A DNA stretch of 64,000 bases from Fusibacter tunisiensis (GTDB lineage Bacteria; Bacillota; Clostridia; Peptostreptococcales; Acidaminobacteraceae). The DNA lies in contig NZ_JAFBDT010000004.1 in the NCBI RefSeq assembly GCF_016908355.1, positions 1 through 64,000 on the forward strand, given 5' to 3'. This document shows, one piece after another, positions 1 to 8,773 of the stretch (position 1 is its first letter; the number at the start of each line of letters is the position of its first letter). Made by a program: the position numbers and the translations under genes. The notes below the pieces were generated by a model. It did no database searches. It saw only the letters and a program-made list of their open reading frames with translations, and was not told where the DNA came from.

Positions 1-111
1 ATGTTAAAATGTAGGAGTAACTACTTGAATTCTTCGTAGGTTCAGCGAAAATATCGATTTTTAATGGTTTTCGTAAAACGACGTAGAATTTAGGTATTAT
101 ACAAAACTCTC

Positions 112-139
112 TTTACGTTTACAACGGTTGTGTTATAAT
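112..139 (+). promoter_or_regulatory. Promoter for murI
   Basis: A TTTACG -35-like hexamer (112-117) lies 16 bp before a perfect TATAAT (134-139), which is preceded by TGT and so forms an extended -10. The murI start follows about 30 bases further on. The 111 bases before this promoter hold no gene or strong structure that I can see. Confidence 0.6.
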
Positions 140-169
140 GATTCAAGATAAGAAATGGCGGTGACGTAT

Positions 170-961
170 ATGGACAAATACAGTAAAATAGGGGTATTTG
201 ATTCCGGACTGGGCGGGTTATCGGTAGCGGATATGATTCGTACGATTTTGCCTGCTGAAGATTTAATTTATATTGGTGATTCTTTGCATGCGCCTTATGG
301 TATCAAAACTAAAGAGGAAGTTGTTCAACTTTCTGAAAATGTTTGCAATCAGTTGCTTACAGAAGATGTAAAAGCAATTGTTATAGCCTGTAACACGGCT
401 ACAAGTGCTGCGGCGGATAGGCTTAGAGCCAAATATAACTTACCTATAATTGGAATGGAACCGGCAATTAAACCTGCCCTTTTAAATACAAAAGGACGCG
501 TATTGGTTCTTGCCACTGAAATGACATTAAAAGAGCAGAAGTTCAATGCCCTTGCTGAAATGTTTGATGAAGCCCATCGTCTTTTAAGATTGCCCGTACC
601 CGAGTGGGTCGAACTTGTGGAAAATGCGCTTTGGCAACAAGAACATGTAAAACAGGTTGTAACTTCTGTTTTGGACCGGATTAAAGTGCCAGTGGAAGCC
701 GTGGTTTTAGGGTGCACACATTTTATTTTTCTAAAACCTTATATTGAAGCCTACTACAGTGGGCATGTTAAAATATTTGATGGAAATGAAGGGACTGTTC
801 AACACCTCAAAAATGTTCTAATACAAAGAGATATGTTAAATGACCATACTGAATGGGGATGCCTCTCCATTGAAAATACAAAAGGTGCTGATTACCGAAT
901 TAAATCTGAAAATTTAGTGGCCTGGCTTGAAAAGGAGCGTCAAAATGAATTCAAATCCTGA
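170..961 (+). CDS. murI: Glutamate racemase
   Basis: Interconverts L- and D-glutamate, supplying D-Glu for peptidoglycan precursors in the cytoplasm. The 263-residue protein opens with the family FDSGLGG motif (Asp11, Ser12). It has both catalytic cysteines of the two-base racemase mechanism: Cys74 in ACNTATSA and Cys182 in GCTHF. Length is normal for MurI. The ATG at 170 is preferred over an in-frame ATG at 155 because GGCGGTGA (157-164) is well placed only for 170. The 3' end overlaps the next gene by 17 bases, which suggests translational coupling. It has its own extended -10 promoter. Confidence 0.95.
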   Translation: MDKYSKIGVFDSGLGGLSVADMIRTILPAEDLIYIGDSLHAPYGIKTKEEVVQLSENVCNQLLTEDVKAIVIACNTATSAAADRLRAKYNLPIIGMEPAIKPALLNTKGRVLVLATEMTLKEQKFNALAEMFDEAHRLLRLPVPEWVELVENALWQQEHVKQVVTSVLDRIKVPVEAVVLGCTHFIFLKPYIEAYYSGHVKIFDGNEGTVQHLKNVLIQRDMLNDHTEWGCLSIENTKGADYRIKSENLVAWLEKERQNEFKS

Positions 962-1196
962 ATATATCGACCTTATAAATTCAAAATTAGAGGCTATACT
1001 TGAGGAAGCTGTTTTTGACGAAAGACAAGCGGCAATTTTTGTACGACATTATGGCATTCAACAACCAAGAATGGCCCCAAAAGATATTGCTAAAGCATTA
1101 AAAGTACCAAATAAAAAATTAAAAATTGAACTCGCTAAAATAGAGAACCGGGTATTCAATATAATGAAGAAAAATGATTGGATTGACGGTTTTTAA
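945..1196 (+). CDS. Small sigma-70 region 4-like helix-turn-helix protein
   Basis: An 83-residue protein of unknown role. Residues about 20-75 read like a sigma-70 region 4 or YlxM-type helix-turn-helix: an ERQ-like opening, a 'KDIAKALKVPNKKLKIELAKIENRV' type recognition-helix layout (shown here only as a pattern) and a basic tail. The start at 945 is set by AAGGAG (932-937), 7 bases upstream, inside the end of murI. The 17-base overlap indicates co-transcription with murI. Without regions 2 and 3 it cannot be a full sigma factor; it is more likely a small DNA-binding or RNA-polymerase-associated protein. The family assignment is inference from pattern only. Confidence 0.6.
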   Translation: MNSNPEYIDLINSKLEAILEEAVFDERQAAIFVRHYGIQQPRMAPKDIAKALKVPNKKLKIELAKIENRVFNIMKKNDWIDGF

Positions 1197-1211
1197 GATT
1201 TCATGTATAAT
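1183..1211 (+). promoter_or_regulatory. Promoter of the serS T-box transcript
   Basis: TTGACG (1183-1188) and TATAAT (1206-1211) are separated by exactly 17 bp. The -35 lies inside the last codons of the preceding gene, whose stop ends at 1196, so the two transcription units overlap. Confidence 0.8.
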
Positions 1212-1217
1212 GATTGA

Positions 1218-1437
1218 AACGAAATGGCGTTGATGAGACATAGTACATGTTATCAGCATTAAGAGAGCCGGTGTTTGGTGAAAATCGGTTGCAAGATGCA
1301 TGGAATCCACCTCTGAGCTTTTGGGTAATACCAGACGTATTCAAGGCGTTAACTTGATTGAGTGGATGCTTTGCATCAATAAGGGTGGCAACGCGGGTTA
1401 ACTTCTCGTCCCTAATTGGGATGTGAGGTTTTTTTGT
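1218..1437 (+). ncRNA. T-box riboswitch leader, serine specific
   Basis: An RNA leader that reads the charging state of tRNA-Ser and lets transcription continue into serS when the tRNA is uncharged. The conserved T-box core AAGGGTGGCAACGCGGGT lies at 1381-1398. Downstream is an intrinsic terminator (stem about 1402-1429, then a T run to 1437). The likely specifier codon is UCC (Ser) at 1306-1308, in a GAA-UCC-ACC context that matches the other two T-boxes in this window. Together with its promoter it fills the gap before serS. Confidence 0.93.
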
Positions 1438-1474
1438 TTTTTTGATTAAAAAAAGATCGGATAGGAGGGACGCT

Positions 1475-2749
1475 ATGTTGGATTTAAAACGTATTCGGAA
1501 TGAGTATGAAACAGTTGAAAAATTAGTGAGTCTAAGAGGGAAAGGGGATTATGGATTGCCTCAGATCCATGCCTTGGATGAAAAAAGACGTGCACTTATT
1601 GGGGAAGTTGAAGAACTTAAGAGTCAACAAAATAAAATGTCAAAAGAGATTCCAGCATTAAAAAAAGCAGGTGAAGACACAACAACACTGTTTGCTGAAA
1701 TGAAGGCGCTTTCTGAAAAAATAAAAGGATTGGACGCGGATGTAAAAGGGGTGGAAGAAGAAATGAACACACTGCTTTTAGAAGTTCCAAATACCTTGAA
1801 AGAGGATACACCAGTTGGAGAAGATGATACTGAAAATCCCGTAGTACGTACATGGGGAACACCAAGAACTTTTGATTTTGACCCTAAAGGGCATTGGGAT
1901 GTGGGCACTGATCTGGATATTTTGGATTTTGAGCGAGCGACTAAAATTACAGGGACACGGTTTACGGTATTAAAAGGAATCGGTGCACGGATGGAACGTG
2001 CCTTGATAAACTTTATGTTAGATTTGCATACTGAGACACATGGTTTTACTGAAATATTGCCACCTTTTATGGTGAATCGAGATTCTATGACGGGAACAGG
2101 GCAACTTCCTAAATTTGAAGATGATATGTTTCATATTCCTGCAAAGGACTTTTTCTTAATTCCAACAGCAGAAGTACCTGTAACGAATTTATATCGGGAT
2201 GAAATTTTAGATGAATTGGCGCTTCCAATCTATCATACAGCTTACACACCTTGCTTTAGAAAAGAAGCGGGATCAGCTGGAAGGGATACCCGCGGTATCA
2301 TCCGGCAGCATCAGTTCAATAAAGTTGAACTTGTTAAATTTGTGCGTCCTGAAACCTCATATGAAGAGCTTGAGCATTTGACAATGGCTGCTGAGGAAGT
2401 TCTAAAAAGACTTGAACTGCCTTATCGTGTTGTAAGATTATGCAGTGGTGATGTTGGATTTTCTTCTGCCATGACTTATGATATTGAAGTTTGGTTACCA
2501 AGCTACAATGCATATAAGGAAATTTCAAGTTGTTCAAATTTTGAGGATTTTCAAGCAAGACGCGCTAATATTCGGTATCGGGATGCAGAGACAAAAAAGG
2601 TTAACTTTGTGCATACATTAAACGGGTCTGGACTTGCAGTTGGAAGAACTCTAGCCGCGATTTTAGAAAACTATCAAAATGAAAATGGCAGCGTGACAGT
2701 GCCTGATGCCCTAAGACCTTATCTTGGTGGTAAAACTGTGATAGAATAA
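1475..2749 (+). CDS. serS: Seryl-tRNA synthetase
   Basis: Charges tRNA-Ser with serine using ATP; class II synthetase, cytoplasmic. The 424-residue protein has the usual N-terminal coiled-coil tRNA-binding arm (about residues 1-110). The class II motif 2 region around residues 261-281 contains [12 protein letters not shown], and motif 3 has GSGLAVGRT at about 384-392. The ATG at 1475 is chosen because AGGAGGGA (1463-1470) sits just before it; a TTG-initiated extension to 1442 would begin inside the terminator. Control is by the serine T-box upstream. Confidence 0.97.
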   Translation: MLDLKRIRNEYETVEKLVSLRGKGDYGLPQIHALDEKRRALIGEVEELKSQQNKMSKEIPALKKAGEDTTTLFAEMKALSEKIKGLDADVKGVEEEMNTLLLEVPNTLKEDTPVGEDDTENPVVRTWGTPRTFDFDPKGHWDVGTDLDILDFERATKITGTRFTVLKGIGARMERALINFMLDLHTETHGFTEILPPFMVNRDSMTGTGQLPKFEDDMFHIPAKDFFLIPTAEVPVTNLYRDEILDELALPIYHTAYTPCFRKEAGSAGRDTRGIIRQHQFNKVELVKFVRPETSYEELEHLTMAAEEVLKRLELPYRVVRLCSGDVGFSSAMTYDIEVWLPSYNAYKEISSCSNFEDFQARRANIRYRDAETKKVNFVHTLNGSGLAVGRTLAAILENYQNENGSVTVPDALRPYLGGKTVIE

Positions 2750-2761
2750 ATGGAGTGGCAA

Positions 2762-2917
2762 ATGTCTATTATTGAATGGGTTTTTGTAATCATGCTTGCT
2801 GCTTTGATGCTTGGGGTTATTTTCTACGTGACTTTGGATTTATTTAGAGATTTAAAATATTATAAAATGAAGCAAAAAAATGTAACATCAATTCAGTCAC
2901 GCTCAAAACGGAAATAA
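2762..2917 (+). CDS. 51-residue single-span membrane protein, unknown
   Basis: A short reading frame between serS and the decarboxylase gene. It starts at ATG 2762 behind TGGAGTGG (2751-2758) and ends at TAA 2915-2917. The protein has a hydrophobic span at about residues 5-26 and a basic tail (many Lys and Arg, ending in SRSKRK), so the tail is probably cytoplasmic. It starts 12 bases after the serS stop and sits 20 bases before the next gene, so it belongs to the same transcript. I do not recognise the family. The good ribosome binding site and tight spacing are the case for it being real. Confidence 0.6.
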   Translation: MSIIEWVFVIMLAALMLGVIFYVTLDLFRDLKYYKMKQKNVTSIQSRSKRK

Positions 2918-2937
2918 GAATCAGAAAGGATACCAGG

Positions 2938-4308
2938 ATGCGATTATTGAAAACCCTTGAAAAGATGAATCAAGACAATCTGATATCCTTTCATATGCCC
3001 GGTCATAAAGGTGGACGTTTAATTTCAAACTTACTGGAAGATTTTTTAAAGAAAGATATAACGGAAATACCAGGTGCAGACAATTTGCACAATGCCAGTG
3101 GGTGTATTTTGGAAACAGAAGCATCAATTTCAAGTTTATATGAATCACGTAGATCCAGACTTTTAGTGGGTGGGAGCACATCCGGTGTATTGGCATCAAT
3201 ACTTGGGATTGTGCCCCAAAATGGCCGGATTGCCATGAATCGAAATGCCCATCAATCCGTCTATAATGCTGTAGAAATTGGTGGACTGGAGCCTGTTTAT
3301 ATCGCCCCAACTTTTGACAATGAACGCGGTATTGTGACAGGCATTTCTCAATATATTTTGGAGCCGCTACTTGAGAATGTATCTGCGCTTATGTTGACTT
3401 ATCCGACCTATGAAGGCATATGTTACCCCATAAAGCCGTTGATTGAGTGCGCTCATAAAGCCGGGATTCCTGTTATTGTAGATGAAGCACATGGGGCACA
3501 TTTAAAATTTTTTGACACGTCACACGTATCGGCTTTGGATTTGGGTGCCGATCTTGTGATTCAAAGTTTTCATAAAACCTTACCGGCAATGACACAAACA
3601 GCCTGTTTACATGTTGGTAAAGATGCTTTATTGACAGACCATCAATTGGAAAATGTAATGTGGTATTTGGCATCTTTGCAAACAAGTAGCCCTTCTTATG
3701 TTTTAATGGCTTCAGTTGATGCCATGTTATCTGTAATGGAAACGAAAGGGGCATCGCTTGTTCAAGATTTGATAAATCGTTTGTCTAGCTTTTATGAAAA
3801 AATGTCCAGGCTTAAAGCGCTTGAGATCAAGAGGTTACCCAATCAAGAAATTACAAAGATTATAATTTTTTCAAAGTGGCTTTCTGGTAAAGCAATAGAC
3901 TCAAAATTGCGTGTAGAATTCGGTATTCAATCTGAGTATGCTTCTGATCAAATTTGTTTATTAATGACAAGTGTGGCAACGACTTCTGAAGATTTGGATT
4001 TCCTTGAAAGTGCGCTTTTAGAAATTGATGCATCAATTTCTAAAGAAAAGCCTCAAGACACGGGACTTAATTTTGATGAAATTTACACCTTTATATCAAA
4101 AAAAGAACATAGAGTTTATAGTGCTTCAGAAGTTCGAATGATGGCCTGGGAGACGGTATCAAGTGAAACTGCACTTGGAAGAATCTCTAAAGATTATATA
4201 ATTCCATATCCACCTGGAATTCCTATTGTGGTTCCTGGCGAAAAGATAACGGATGTGGTAATGCCACTTATACAAAAAGAAACACAAACGATTAGAATAT
4301 TGAGGTGA
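2938..4308 (+). CDS. Orn/Lys/Arg decarboxylase family PLP enzyme
   Basis: Fold-type I pyridoxal-phosphate decarboxylase of the short Firmicute type (YaaO/SpeA-like, without the N-terminal wing domain), 456 residues. Seen in the sequence: SFHMPGHKGG at 17-26, a DEAHG motif at 182-186 (Asp182 should contact the PLP nitrogen) and SFHKTL, with Lys213 as the likely Schiff-base lysine. The C-terminal domain (about 370-456) carries the family's PPGIP motif. Substrate (arginine, lysine or ornithine) cannot be decided here, though a polyamine or acid-stress role is typical. It lies near holB as in many Clostridia and Bacilli. The start has AAAGGA 8 bases upstream. Confidence 0.9.
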   Translation: MRLLKTLEKMNQDNLISFHMPGHKGGRLISNLLEDFLKKDITEIPGADNLHNASGCILETEASISSLYESRRSRLLVGGSTSGVLASILGIVPQNGRIAMNRNAHQSVYNAVEIGGLEPVYIAPTFDNERGIVTGISQYILEPLLENVSALMLTYPTYEGICYPIKPLIECAHKAGIPVIVDEAHGAHLKFFDTSHVSALDLGADLVIQSFHKTLPAMTQTACLHVGKDALLTDHQLENVMWYLASLQTSSPSYVLMASVDAMLSVMETKGASLVQDLINRLSSFYEKMSRLKALEIKRLPNQEITKIIIFSKWLSGKAIDSKLRVEFGIQSEYASDQICLLMTSVATTSEDLDFLESALLEIDASISKEKPQDTGLNFDEIYTFISKKEHRVYSASEVRMMAWETVSSETALGRISKDYIIPYPPGIPIVVPGEKITDVVMPLIQKETQTIRILR

Positions 4309-4313
4309 AGCAG

Positions 4314-4874
4314 ATGGGAAAATTAAAAAAGGAATTGTTTGAGTGGCTTCAAGCAATTTTGACAACAGTTGTGGTCTTTCTTGTGTTGAATATTTTCTTT
4401 GCCACAACGACTGTATACAGCACATCCATGTTTCCTACATTGGTGGAGAAGGACATGCTTTTCATGTTAAAAGTTGGTGAGATTGAAAATGGAGATATTG
4501 TATCTTTTAAGTCTCAGTTGACACTCACAGAAGCTGACTATGAGGGATTAAATGTCCTGCAAAAACTCCTTCATAAAGAAGGTGAACGTAAAAATTTAAT
4601 AAAACGTGTGATTGCTGGTCCTGGCGATTCCATAGAAATAACTTCCGGAGTTGTTAAAGTTAATGGAGAAACTTTAGAGGAGCCTTATGTGAACAGCGAG
4701 ACAACAAAAGATGTTCCCTATCAGGTTGTTCCAGAAAACAGTTATTTTATGATGGGTGATAATCGAATGGTAAGTTATGACAGCAGAGATTTAGGATTTG
4801 TTGTGGAATCAGACATCATAGGGAAAGTGTTGTTTCGATTCATGCCAATTCAAAAAATTGGAACTGTGAATTAA
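4314..4874 (+). CDS. lepB: Type I signal peptidase
   Basis: Membrane-bound serine protease that cuts signal peptides from exported proteins on the outer face of the membrane. The protein has 186 residues, with one N-terminal membrane span (about residues 12-33). The catalytic Ser38 lies in the SMFP motif and the general base Lys97 in KRVIAGPGD, followed by the MMGDNR box D and SRD. ATG 4314 is preferred to GTG 4305 because GAGGTGA (4301-4308) then serves as the ribosome binding site; that site overlaps the stop codon of the decarboxylase gene, so the two are coupled. Confidence 0.94.
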   Translation: MGKLKKELFEWLQAILTTVVVFLVLNIFFATTTVYSTSMFPTLVEKDMLFMLKVGEIENGDIVSFKSQLTLTEADYEGLNVLQKLLHKEGERKNLIKRVIAGPGDSIEITSGVVKVNGETLEEPYVNSETTKDVPYQVVPENSYFMMGDNRMVSYDSRDLGFVVESDIIGKVLFRFMPIQKIGTVN

Positions 4875-4886
4875 AGGTTAAATTTG

Positions 4887-4895
4887 TGGTATAAT
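4887..4895 (+). promoter_or_regulatory. Extended -10 promoter for darA-holB-ricT
   Basis: TGG followed by a perfect TATAAT (4890-4895) forms an extended -10 about 33 bases before darA. No convincing -35 hexamer is seen. Confidence 0.5.
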
Positions 4896-4927
4896 TATAC
4901 TAATAAACTATAAAAGGGGGCATTACG

Positions 4928-5251
4928 ATGAAACTCATTATAGCAATTGTACACGATGAAGACGCACATGCACTCGTAAAAAAACTCACTGCGAATGACT
5001 TTGGCGTAACAAAATTAGCGTCTACAGGTGGTTTTCTAAAATCAGGGAATACAACACTTATTATAGGAACACCAAAAGAGCGCGTTGAAGTTGCAACAAA
5101 AATTATTGAAGAGACTTGTCGAACTCGAAAAGAAATTACAACGACCACTTCATTAATGGGTGACAATAGTGTTATGGGGATGCCACTGGAAATTTCAGTT
5201 GGTGGTGCTACTGTATTTGTTGTTGATGTTGAAGACTACATCAAATTATAG
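4928..5251 (+). CDS. darA: Cyclic-di-AMP receptor, PII-like (DarA/PstA family)
   Basis: A PII-fold trimeric protein that binds the second messenger cyclic-di-AMP. The 107 residues cover the whole family (former DUF970). Seen: the N-terminal strand MKLIIAIVHDED, the TKLASTGGFLKSGNTTLIIG segment typical of the nucleotide-binding site, the long variable B-loop region and the closing GGATVFVVDVEDY strand. It heads the conserved darA-holB-ricT-yabB-rsmI cluster of Firmicutes, with holB starting 11 bases after its stop. The partner protein is unknown in this family. Confidence 0.9.
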   Translation: MKLIIAIVHDEDAHALVKKLTANDFGVTKLASTGGFLKSGNTTLIIGTPKERVEVATKIIEETCRTRKEITTTTSLMGDNSVMGMPLEISVGGATVFVVDVEDYIKL

Positions 5252-5262
5252 GAGTGTGTCAC

Positions 5263-6144
5263 ATGCAAGCATACTCCGAACAGTTGTCTTTTTTAGTAAA
5301 TGCACTTAAACAAGATAAACTGTCTCACAGTTATATTTTTTCAGGAACTGAGCATTTGGCTTTTGCCAGACAATTTGCAAAGATAATTTTATGTAAACAG
5401 GAACACACAGGTTGTGATTCCTGTTCGTCTTGTGTAAAAGTGAATTCTGACAATCATCCAGATTTAATGGTGGTTGAACCAGATGGTGCATCGATTAAGA
5501 ATGCGCAAATTGAAGCTTTACAGGAATTTATGATAATCAAGCCTTTTGAAAACGAGAAAAAAATTGCCATTGTACATTTGAGTCATTTAATGACTGAATC
5601 TGCACAGAATCGATTGTTAAAAGTACTTGAGGAACCACCGGCGCATGCAGTTTTGATTTTTTTGACAAAGCACATGGAAGGCCTTTTGGAAACTGTTAAA
5701 TCCAGATGTCAGATTGTAGGATTTAATGGTGAAATGGAAGTTGAAAGCAGTGACGTAGCATATGAAACGTTATTAAATCAAGCGGCGGATTTTGTACTAA
5801 GCTTGGAAAACAGAGATGTTGGACGTTTGCTGGCATTTGGTGTTTATGCCAAGCAGGAAAAGAAGCATTTTCCTATGTTTTTATCCATGGTGGCCGTTTT
5901 ATTGAGGGATTTAATGATTTATCGTGAAACTGGAAATAAAGAATTGATTCATAAAGAGAATTTAACTATACTTGAAACAAGAGGACAATTGATGAAATCA
6001 AGTGGTCAACTCTCAAAGAAGGCCATGATTGATTTTATATTAACCATAGATCAAGTTGAACAAAAAATAAAAAACAACATGAATTTTGACCTTACTGTTG
6101 ATAATTTATTGTTTCATTTTATAGAATATGAGGAGGGAAAATGA
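5263..6144 (+). CDS. holB: DNA polymerase III subunit delta'
   Basis: Clamp-loader subunit of the replicative polymerase. The 293-residue protein has an AAA+ domain with the P-loop region degenerate (SGTEHLAFARQF), as is usual for delta', and a zinc-binding cysteine cluster C-x6-C-x2-C-x2-C at about residues 45-60. It also has the SAQNRLLKVLEEPP sensor segment and the TVKSRCQ motif. The ATG at 5263 has GGAG (5251-5254) at the right distance; an upstream GTG at 5254 lies inside that site. The 3' end overlaps ricT by 4 bases. Confidence 0.93.
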   Translation: MQAYSEQLSFLVNALKQDKLSHSYIFSGTEHLAFARQFAKIILCKQEHTGCDSCSSCVKVNSDNHPDLMVVEPDGASIKNAQIEALQEFMIIKPFENEKKIAIVHLSHLMTESAQNRLLKVLEEPPAHAVLIFLTKHMEGLLETVKSRCQIVGFNGEMEVESSDVAYETLLNQAADFVLSLENRDVGRLLAFGVYAKQEKKHFPMFLSMVAVLLRDLMIYRETGNKELIHKENLTILETRGQLMKSSGQLSKKAMIDFILTIDQVEQKIKNNMNFDLTVDNLLFHFIEYEEGK

Positions 6145-7049
6145 TTCCTGTAATAGGTGTGCGTTTTAAAAAAGCTGGAAAAATATATTATTTTGATCCA
6201 GGTGATATAGATGTTGAAAAAGGACATCACGTTATTGTTGAAACAGCTCGTGGTATTGAGTATGGTGAATGCGTTATTGGGAAACGCAATATTTCTGAAA
6301 GTGAAATTGTAAGTCCGTTAAAACCGGTTGTAAGAGTTGCTAATGATACGGACGATGCCGTTCATTTGGAAAATAAGGCTAAAGCCAAAGAAGCTTTTGG
6401 TGTTTGTGAAGAAAAGATTCACGCACATAAGTTGGAAATGAAACTTGTGGATGTGGAGTATACTTTTGACAACAATAAAGTGATTTTTTATTTTACAGCA
6501 GAAGGCAGAATAGACTTTAGAGAATTGGTAAAAGATCTTGCGTCTGTCTTTAGAACGCGAATTGAACTAAGACAAATTGGTGTTCGAGATGAATCAAAAA
6601 TGGTAAAAGGACTAGGTCCATGTGGCCGTGAAATCTGTTGTGGAAGTTGGCTTGGTGATTTTGCACCAGTTTCCATTAAAATGGCAAAAGATCAGAATCT
6701 TTCATTGAATCCTGTGAAAATATCAGGACTATGTGGACGTTTGATGTGTTGTTTGAAATACGAACATGACACTTATGTTCAAATAAGAGTAGGTATGCCA
6801 AATCGTGGAGACAGGGTTCAGACGCCTGACGGTCCTGCCTATGTATTTGACACCAATATTTTACTTGAGGAAATAAAAGTGCGCCATATACTTAAGGAAA
6901 AGCCGGAAGAACTGGGCGAAGATCTAATTGCCTATAAGAAAGACCAGATTGAAGTGGTACACATAAATCGCGGTTCTTCTAAGCATTCAAAATCAAACAA
7001 TAACGATGAACCTGTTGATTTTCGTGAACTCAAGAAATTGGAAGATTAA
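6141..7049 (+). CDS. ricT: PSP1-domain protein RicT (YaaT family)
   Basis: Homologue of B. subtilis YaaT/RicT, a component of the Fe-S containing RicAFT complex that modulates RNase Y, RNA maturation and development. The 302 residues contain the PSP1 C-terminal domain (about 60-150), then the cysteine motifs GPCGREICCGSW and GLCGRLMCC that are diagnostic of the family. The tail (about 270-302) is charged and probably disordered. ATG 6141 overlaps the holB stop by 4 bases, with GAGGAGGG just upstream. The operon appears to end at the terminator that follows. Confidence 0.92.
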   Translation: MIPVIGVRFKKAGKIYYFDPGDIDVEKGHHVIVETARGIEYGECVIGKRNISESEIVSPLKPVVRVANDTDDAVHLENKAKAKEAFGVCEEKIHAHKLEMKLVDVEYTFDNNKVIFYFTAEGRIDFRELVKDLASVFRTRIELRQIGVRDESKMVKGLGPCGREICCGSWLGDFAPVSIKMAKDQNLSLNPVKISGLCGRLMCCLKYEHDTYVQIRVGMPNRGDRVQTPDGPAYVFDTNILLEEIKVRHILKEKPEELGEDLIAYKKDQIEVVHINRGSSKHSKSNNNDEPVDFRELKKLED

Positions 7050-7051
7050 AG

Positions 7052-7090
7052 AAAAACGCTTGACTTCAGTTGGAGTTCAAGCGTTTTTAT
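7052..7090 (+). terminator. Intrinsic terminator after ricT
   Basis: An inverted repeat AACGCTTGA ... TCAAGCGTT begins right after the ricT stop and runs straight into a T run. It separates the darA-holB-ricT part from yabB and rsmI. Confidence 0.8.
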
Positions 7091-7120
7091 TGTAAATTTG
7101 GATTAGAAATGGAGAAATAG

Positions 7121-7897
7121 ATGGTTTTGGTACATGCACATGAACGCGTGGATGACCTCCAATTAGATGGATTAAAAGTCATTCAAGACCCTTCTGGTTT
7201 TTGTTTTGGCATTGATGCTGTTTTGTTAAGTAATTTTATTAAACTGAAAGCCAAGGATGTAGCGGTGGAGTTTGGAACAGGAACGGGTGTCATTCCAATT
7301 TTACTTTCAGGTAAGGCAACGTTTAGGAAAATTATGGCATTTGAAGTTCAATCACAAATGGCAGATATGGCAAATAGAAGTGTCCTTTTAAATAATTTGC
7401 AAGAACGCATAGAGATTGTAAATGCAAATTTAGTTGATTCACTGGACTATATAGGGGCGGGTAGTGTGGATGTTGTTTTTTCTAACCCACCTTATATGAC
7501 GGGATCAGGCGGTCTTAAAAATCCGTCTGACTTAAAAGCAATTTCAAGACATGAAGTTTTGTGTACTTTGGAAGACATTGTGGATAAAGCCTCTAAGTTG
7601 TTGAAATTTAGAGGGAATTTCTATTTAATCCACAGGCCTTCAAGGTTAGTGGACATATTTGCTTTAGCACGGCAGTATGGCTTGGAGCCAAAGGTTCTGC
7701 GGATGATTCAGCCGTATGCCCATAAAAAACCTAATATTTGTTTGATTAAGTGTGTAAAAGGTGGAAATTCAGAACTAACTGTTTTGGAACCACTTGTGGT
7801 ATACACGCCAGAAGGAAATTTCACAGATGAAATCTATGATATATATGGCATGGAAAATATAACCGCTTTTACAAAGGAAGAAGAGGGTACAAGATGA
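7121..7897 (+). CDS. tRNA1(Val) adenine-37 N6-methyltransferase-like protein (YabB/TrmN6)
   Basis: SAM-dependent N6-adenine methyltransferase of the YabB/TrmN6 family, 258 residues. The SAM-binding glycine motif EFGTGTG is at about 50-56 and the catalytic NPPY at 122-125. It is placed between ricT and rsmI exactly as yabB is in Bacillus. The likely substrate is a tRNA adenine near the anticodon, by family knowledge only. The gene follows a terminator and has GGAG 10 bases upstream. Its stop overlaps rsmI by 4 bases, so the two are translated together. Confidence 0.87.
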   Translation: MVLVHAHERVDDLQLDGLKVIQDPSGFCFGIDAVLLSNFIKLKAKDVAVEFGTGTGVIPILLSGKATFRKIMAFEVQSQMADMANRSVLLNNLQERIEIVNANLVDSLDYIGAGSVDVVFSNPPYMTGSGGLKNPSDLKAISRHEVLCTLEDIVDKASKLLKFRGNFYLIHRPSRLVDIFALARQYGLEPKVLRMIQPYAHKKPNICLIKCVKGGNSELTVLEPLVVYTPEGNFTDEIYDIYGMENITAFTKEEEGTR

Positions 7898-8727
7898 GTG
7901 GAAAAGTGATGCTTTGTGGAACCCCAATAGGCAATTTAGAGGATATAACATTACGCGTTTTGAATGCCCTTAAGGGTTGTGATGTTGTATACGCTGAGGA
8001 TACCAGGCAAAGTTTGAAATTGTTGAATCATTTTGACATTAAGAAGCCTATTTACAGTTATCATGAACATAATAAAAGCATAGCTGGTCCTGAAATAATA
8101 GAAAAAGCTTTAAGTGGACAAAAAATTGCACTGGTAACAGATGCCGGTATGCCAGGTATTTCTGACCCAGGTGAAGATTTGGTGCTTCTTTGCATTGAAA
8201 AAAATGTACCTTTTGAAATTGTACCGGGCGTAACAGCTTTTTCAACAGCACTCGTTGGGTCTGGGTTTTCGACAGCCCAGTTTGTATTTGAAGGGTTTTT
8301 AAGTCGGGATAAACGCCAAAAGAAAAAACATATTGAAAGGCTTAAATTTGAACAGAGAACTTTAATTTTCTATGAATCCCCACATCGACTGAAAGAAACC
8401 TTGAAATTATTATTAGAGGGTATGGGGAATCGAAATGCTGTAGTTGCCCGTGAACTTACCAAACGCTACGAGACGTTTCGTAGAGGTTTATTGTCAGAAC
8501 TAATCGACTTCTATGAGGGTGAAACAATTAAGGGCGAAATTGTCCTCTTGCTTGAGGGCAACTCCGAAAATGAAGAGAAAACGGAATCAAATTATACAGA
8601 GCTCAGTGTTCAGGAGCGTTATGACATGCTTCTTGCAGAGGGAATGGATCGAAAGAGTGCTATGAAAACAGTAGCCGCGGAGCGTCATTTGAAAAAAACG
8701 GAAGTGTATTCGATTTTAAACCGATAA
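7894..8727 (+). CDS. rsmI: 16S rRNA (cytidine-1402-2'-O)-methyltransferase
   Basis: Methylates the ribose of C1402 in 16S rRNA, tuning decoding at the ribosomal P site. The 277-residue protein is a tetrapyrrole-methylase-fold enzyme. Its N-terminal GTPIGNLEDIT is the YraL/RsmI signature, followed by AEDTR, TDAGMPGISDPG and the EIVPGVTAF segment. The C-terminal extension (about 235-277) is a helical domain typical of the family. ATG 7894 overlaps the yabB stop (ATGA type). A bidirectional terminator follows. Confidence 0.94.
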   Translation: MSGKVMLCGTPIGNLEDITLRVLNALKGCDVVYAEDTRQSLKLLNHFDIKKPIYSYHEHNKSIAGPEIIEKALSGQKIALVTDAGMPGISDPGEDLVLLCIEKNVPFEIVPGVTAFSTALVGSGFSTAQFVFEGFLSRDKRQKKKHIERLKFEQRTLIFYESPHRLKETLKLLLEGMGNRNAVVARELTKRYETFRRGLLSELIDFYEGETIKGEIVLLLEGNSENEEKTESNYTELSVQERYDMLLAEGMDRKSAMKTVAAERHLKKTEVYSILNR

Positions 8728-8728
8728 A

Positions 8729-8772
8729 AAAAGTCCGAAACTCAGCAATTATCTGCTGGATTCGGACTTTAA
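8729..8772. terminator. Bidirectional terminator between rsmI and abrB
   Basis: AAAGTCCGAA ... TTCGGACTTT with an inner CAGCA/TGCTG stem. It has an A run on one side and a T run on the other, so it can stop both the rightward rsmI and the leftward abrB transcripts. Confidence 0.8.
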
Positions 8773-8773
8773 A

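Noticed and set aside
155-169. ATG 155 as start of murI
   Set aside because: The ribosome binding site GGCGGTGA overlaps that ATG region and is placed for ATG 170.
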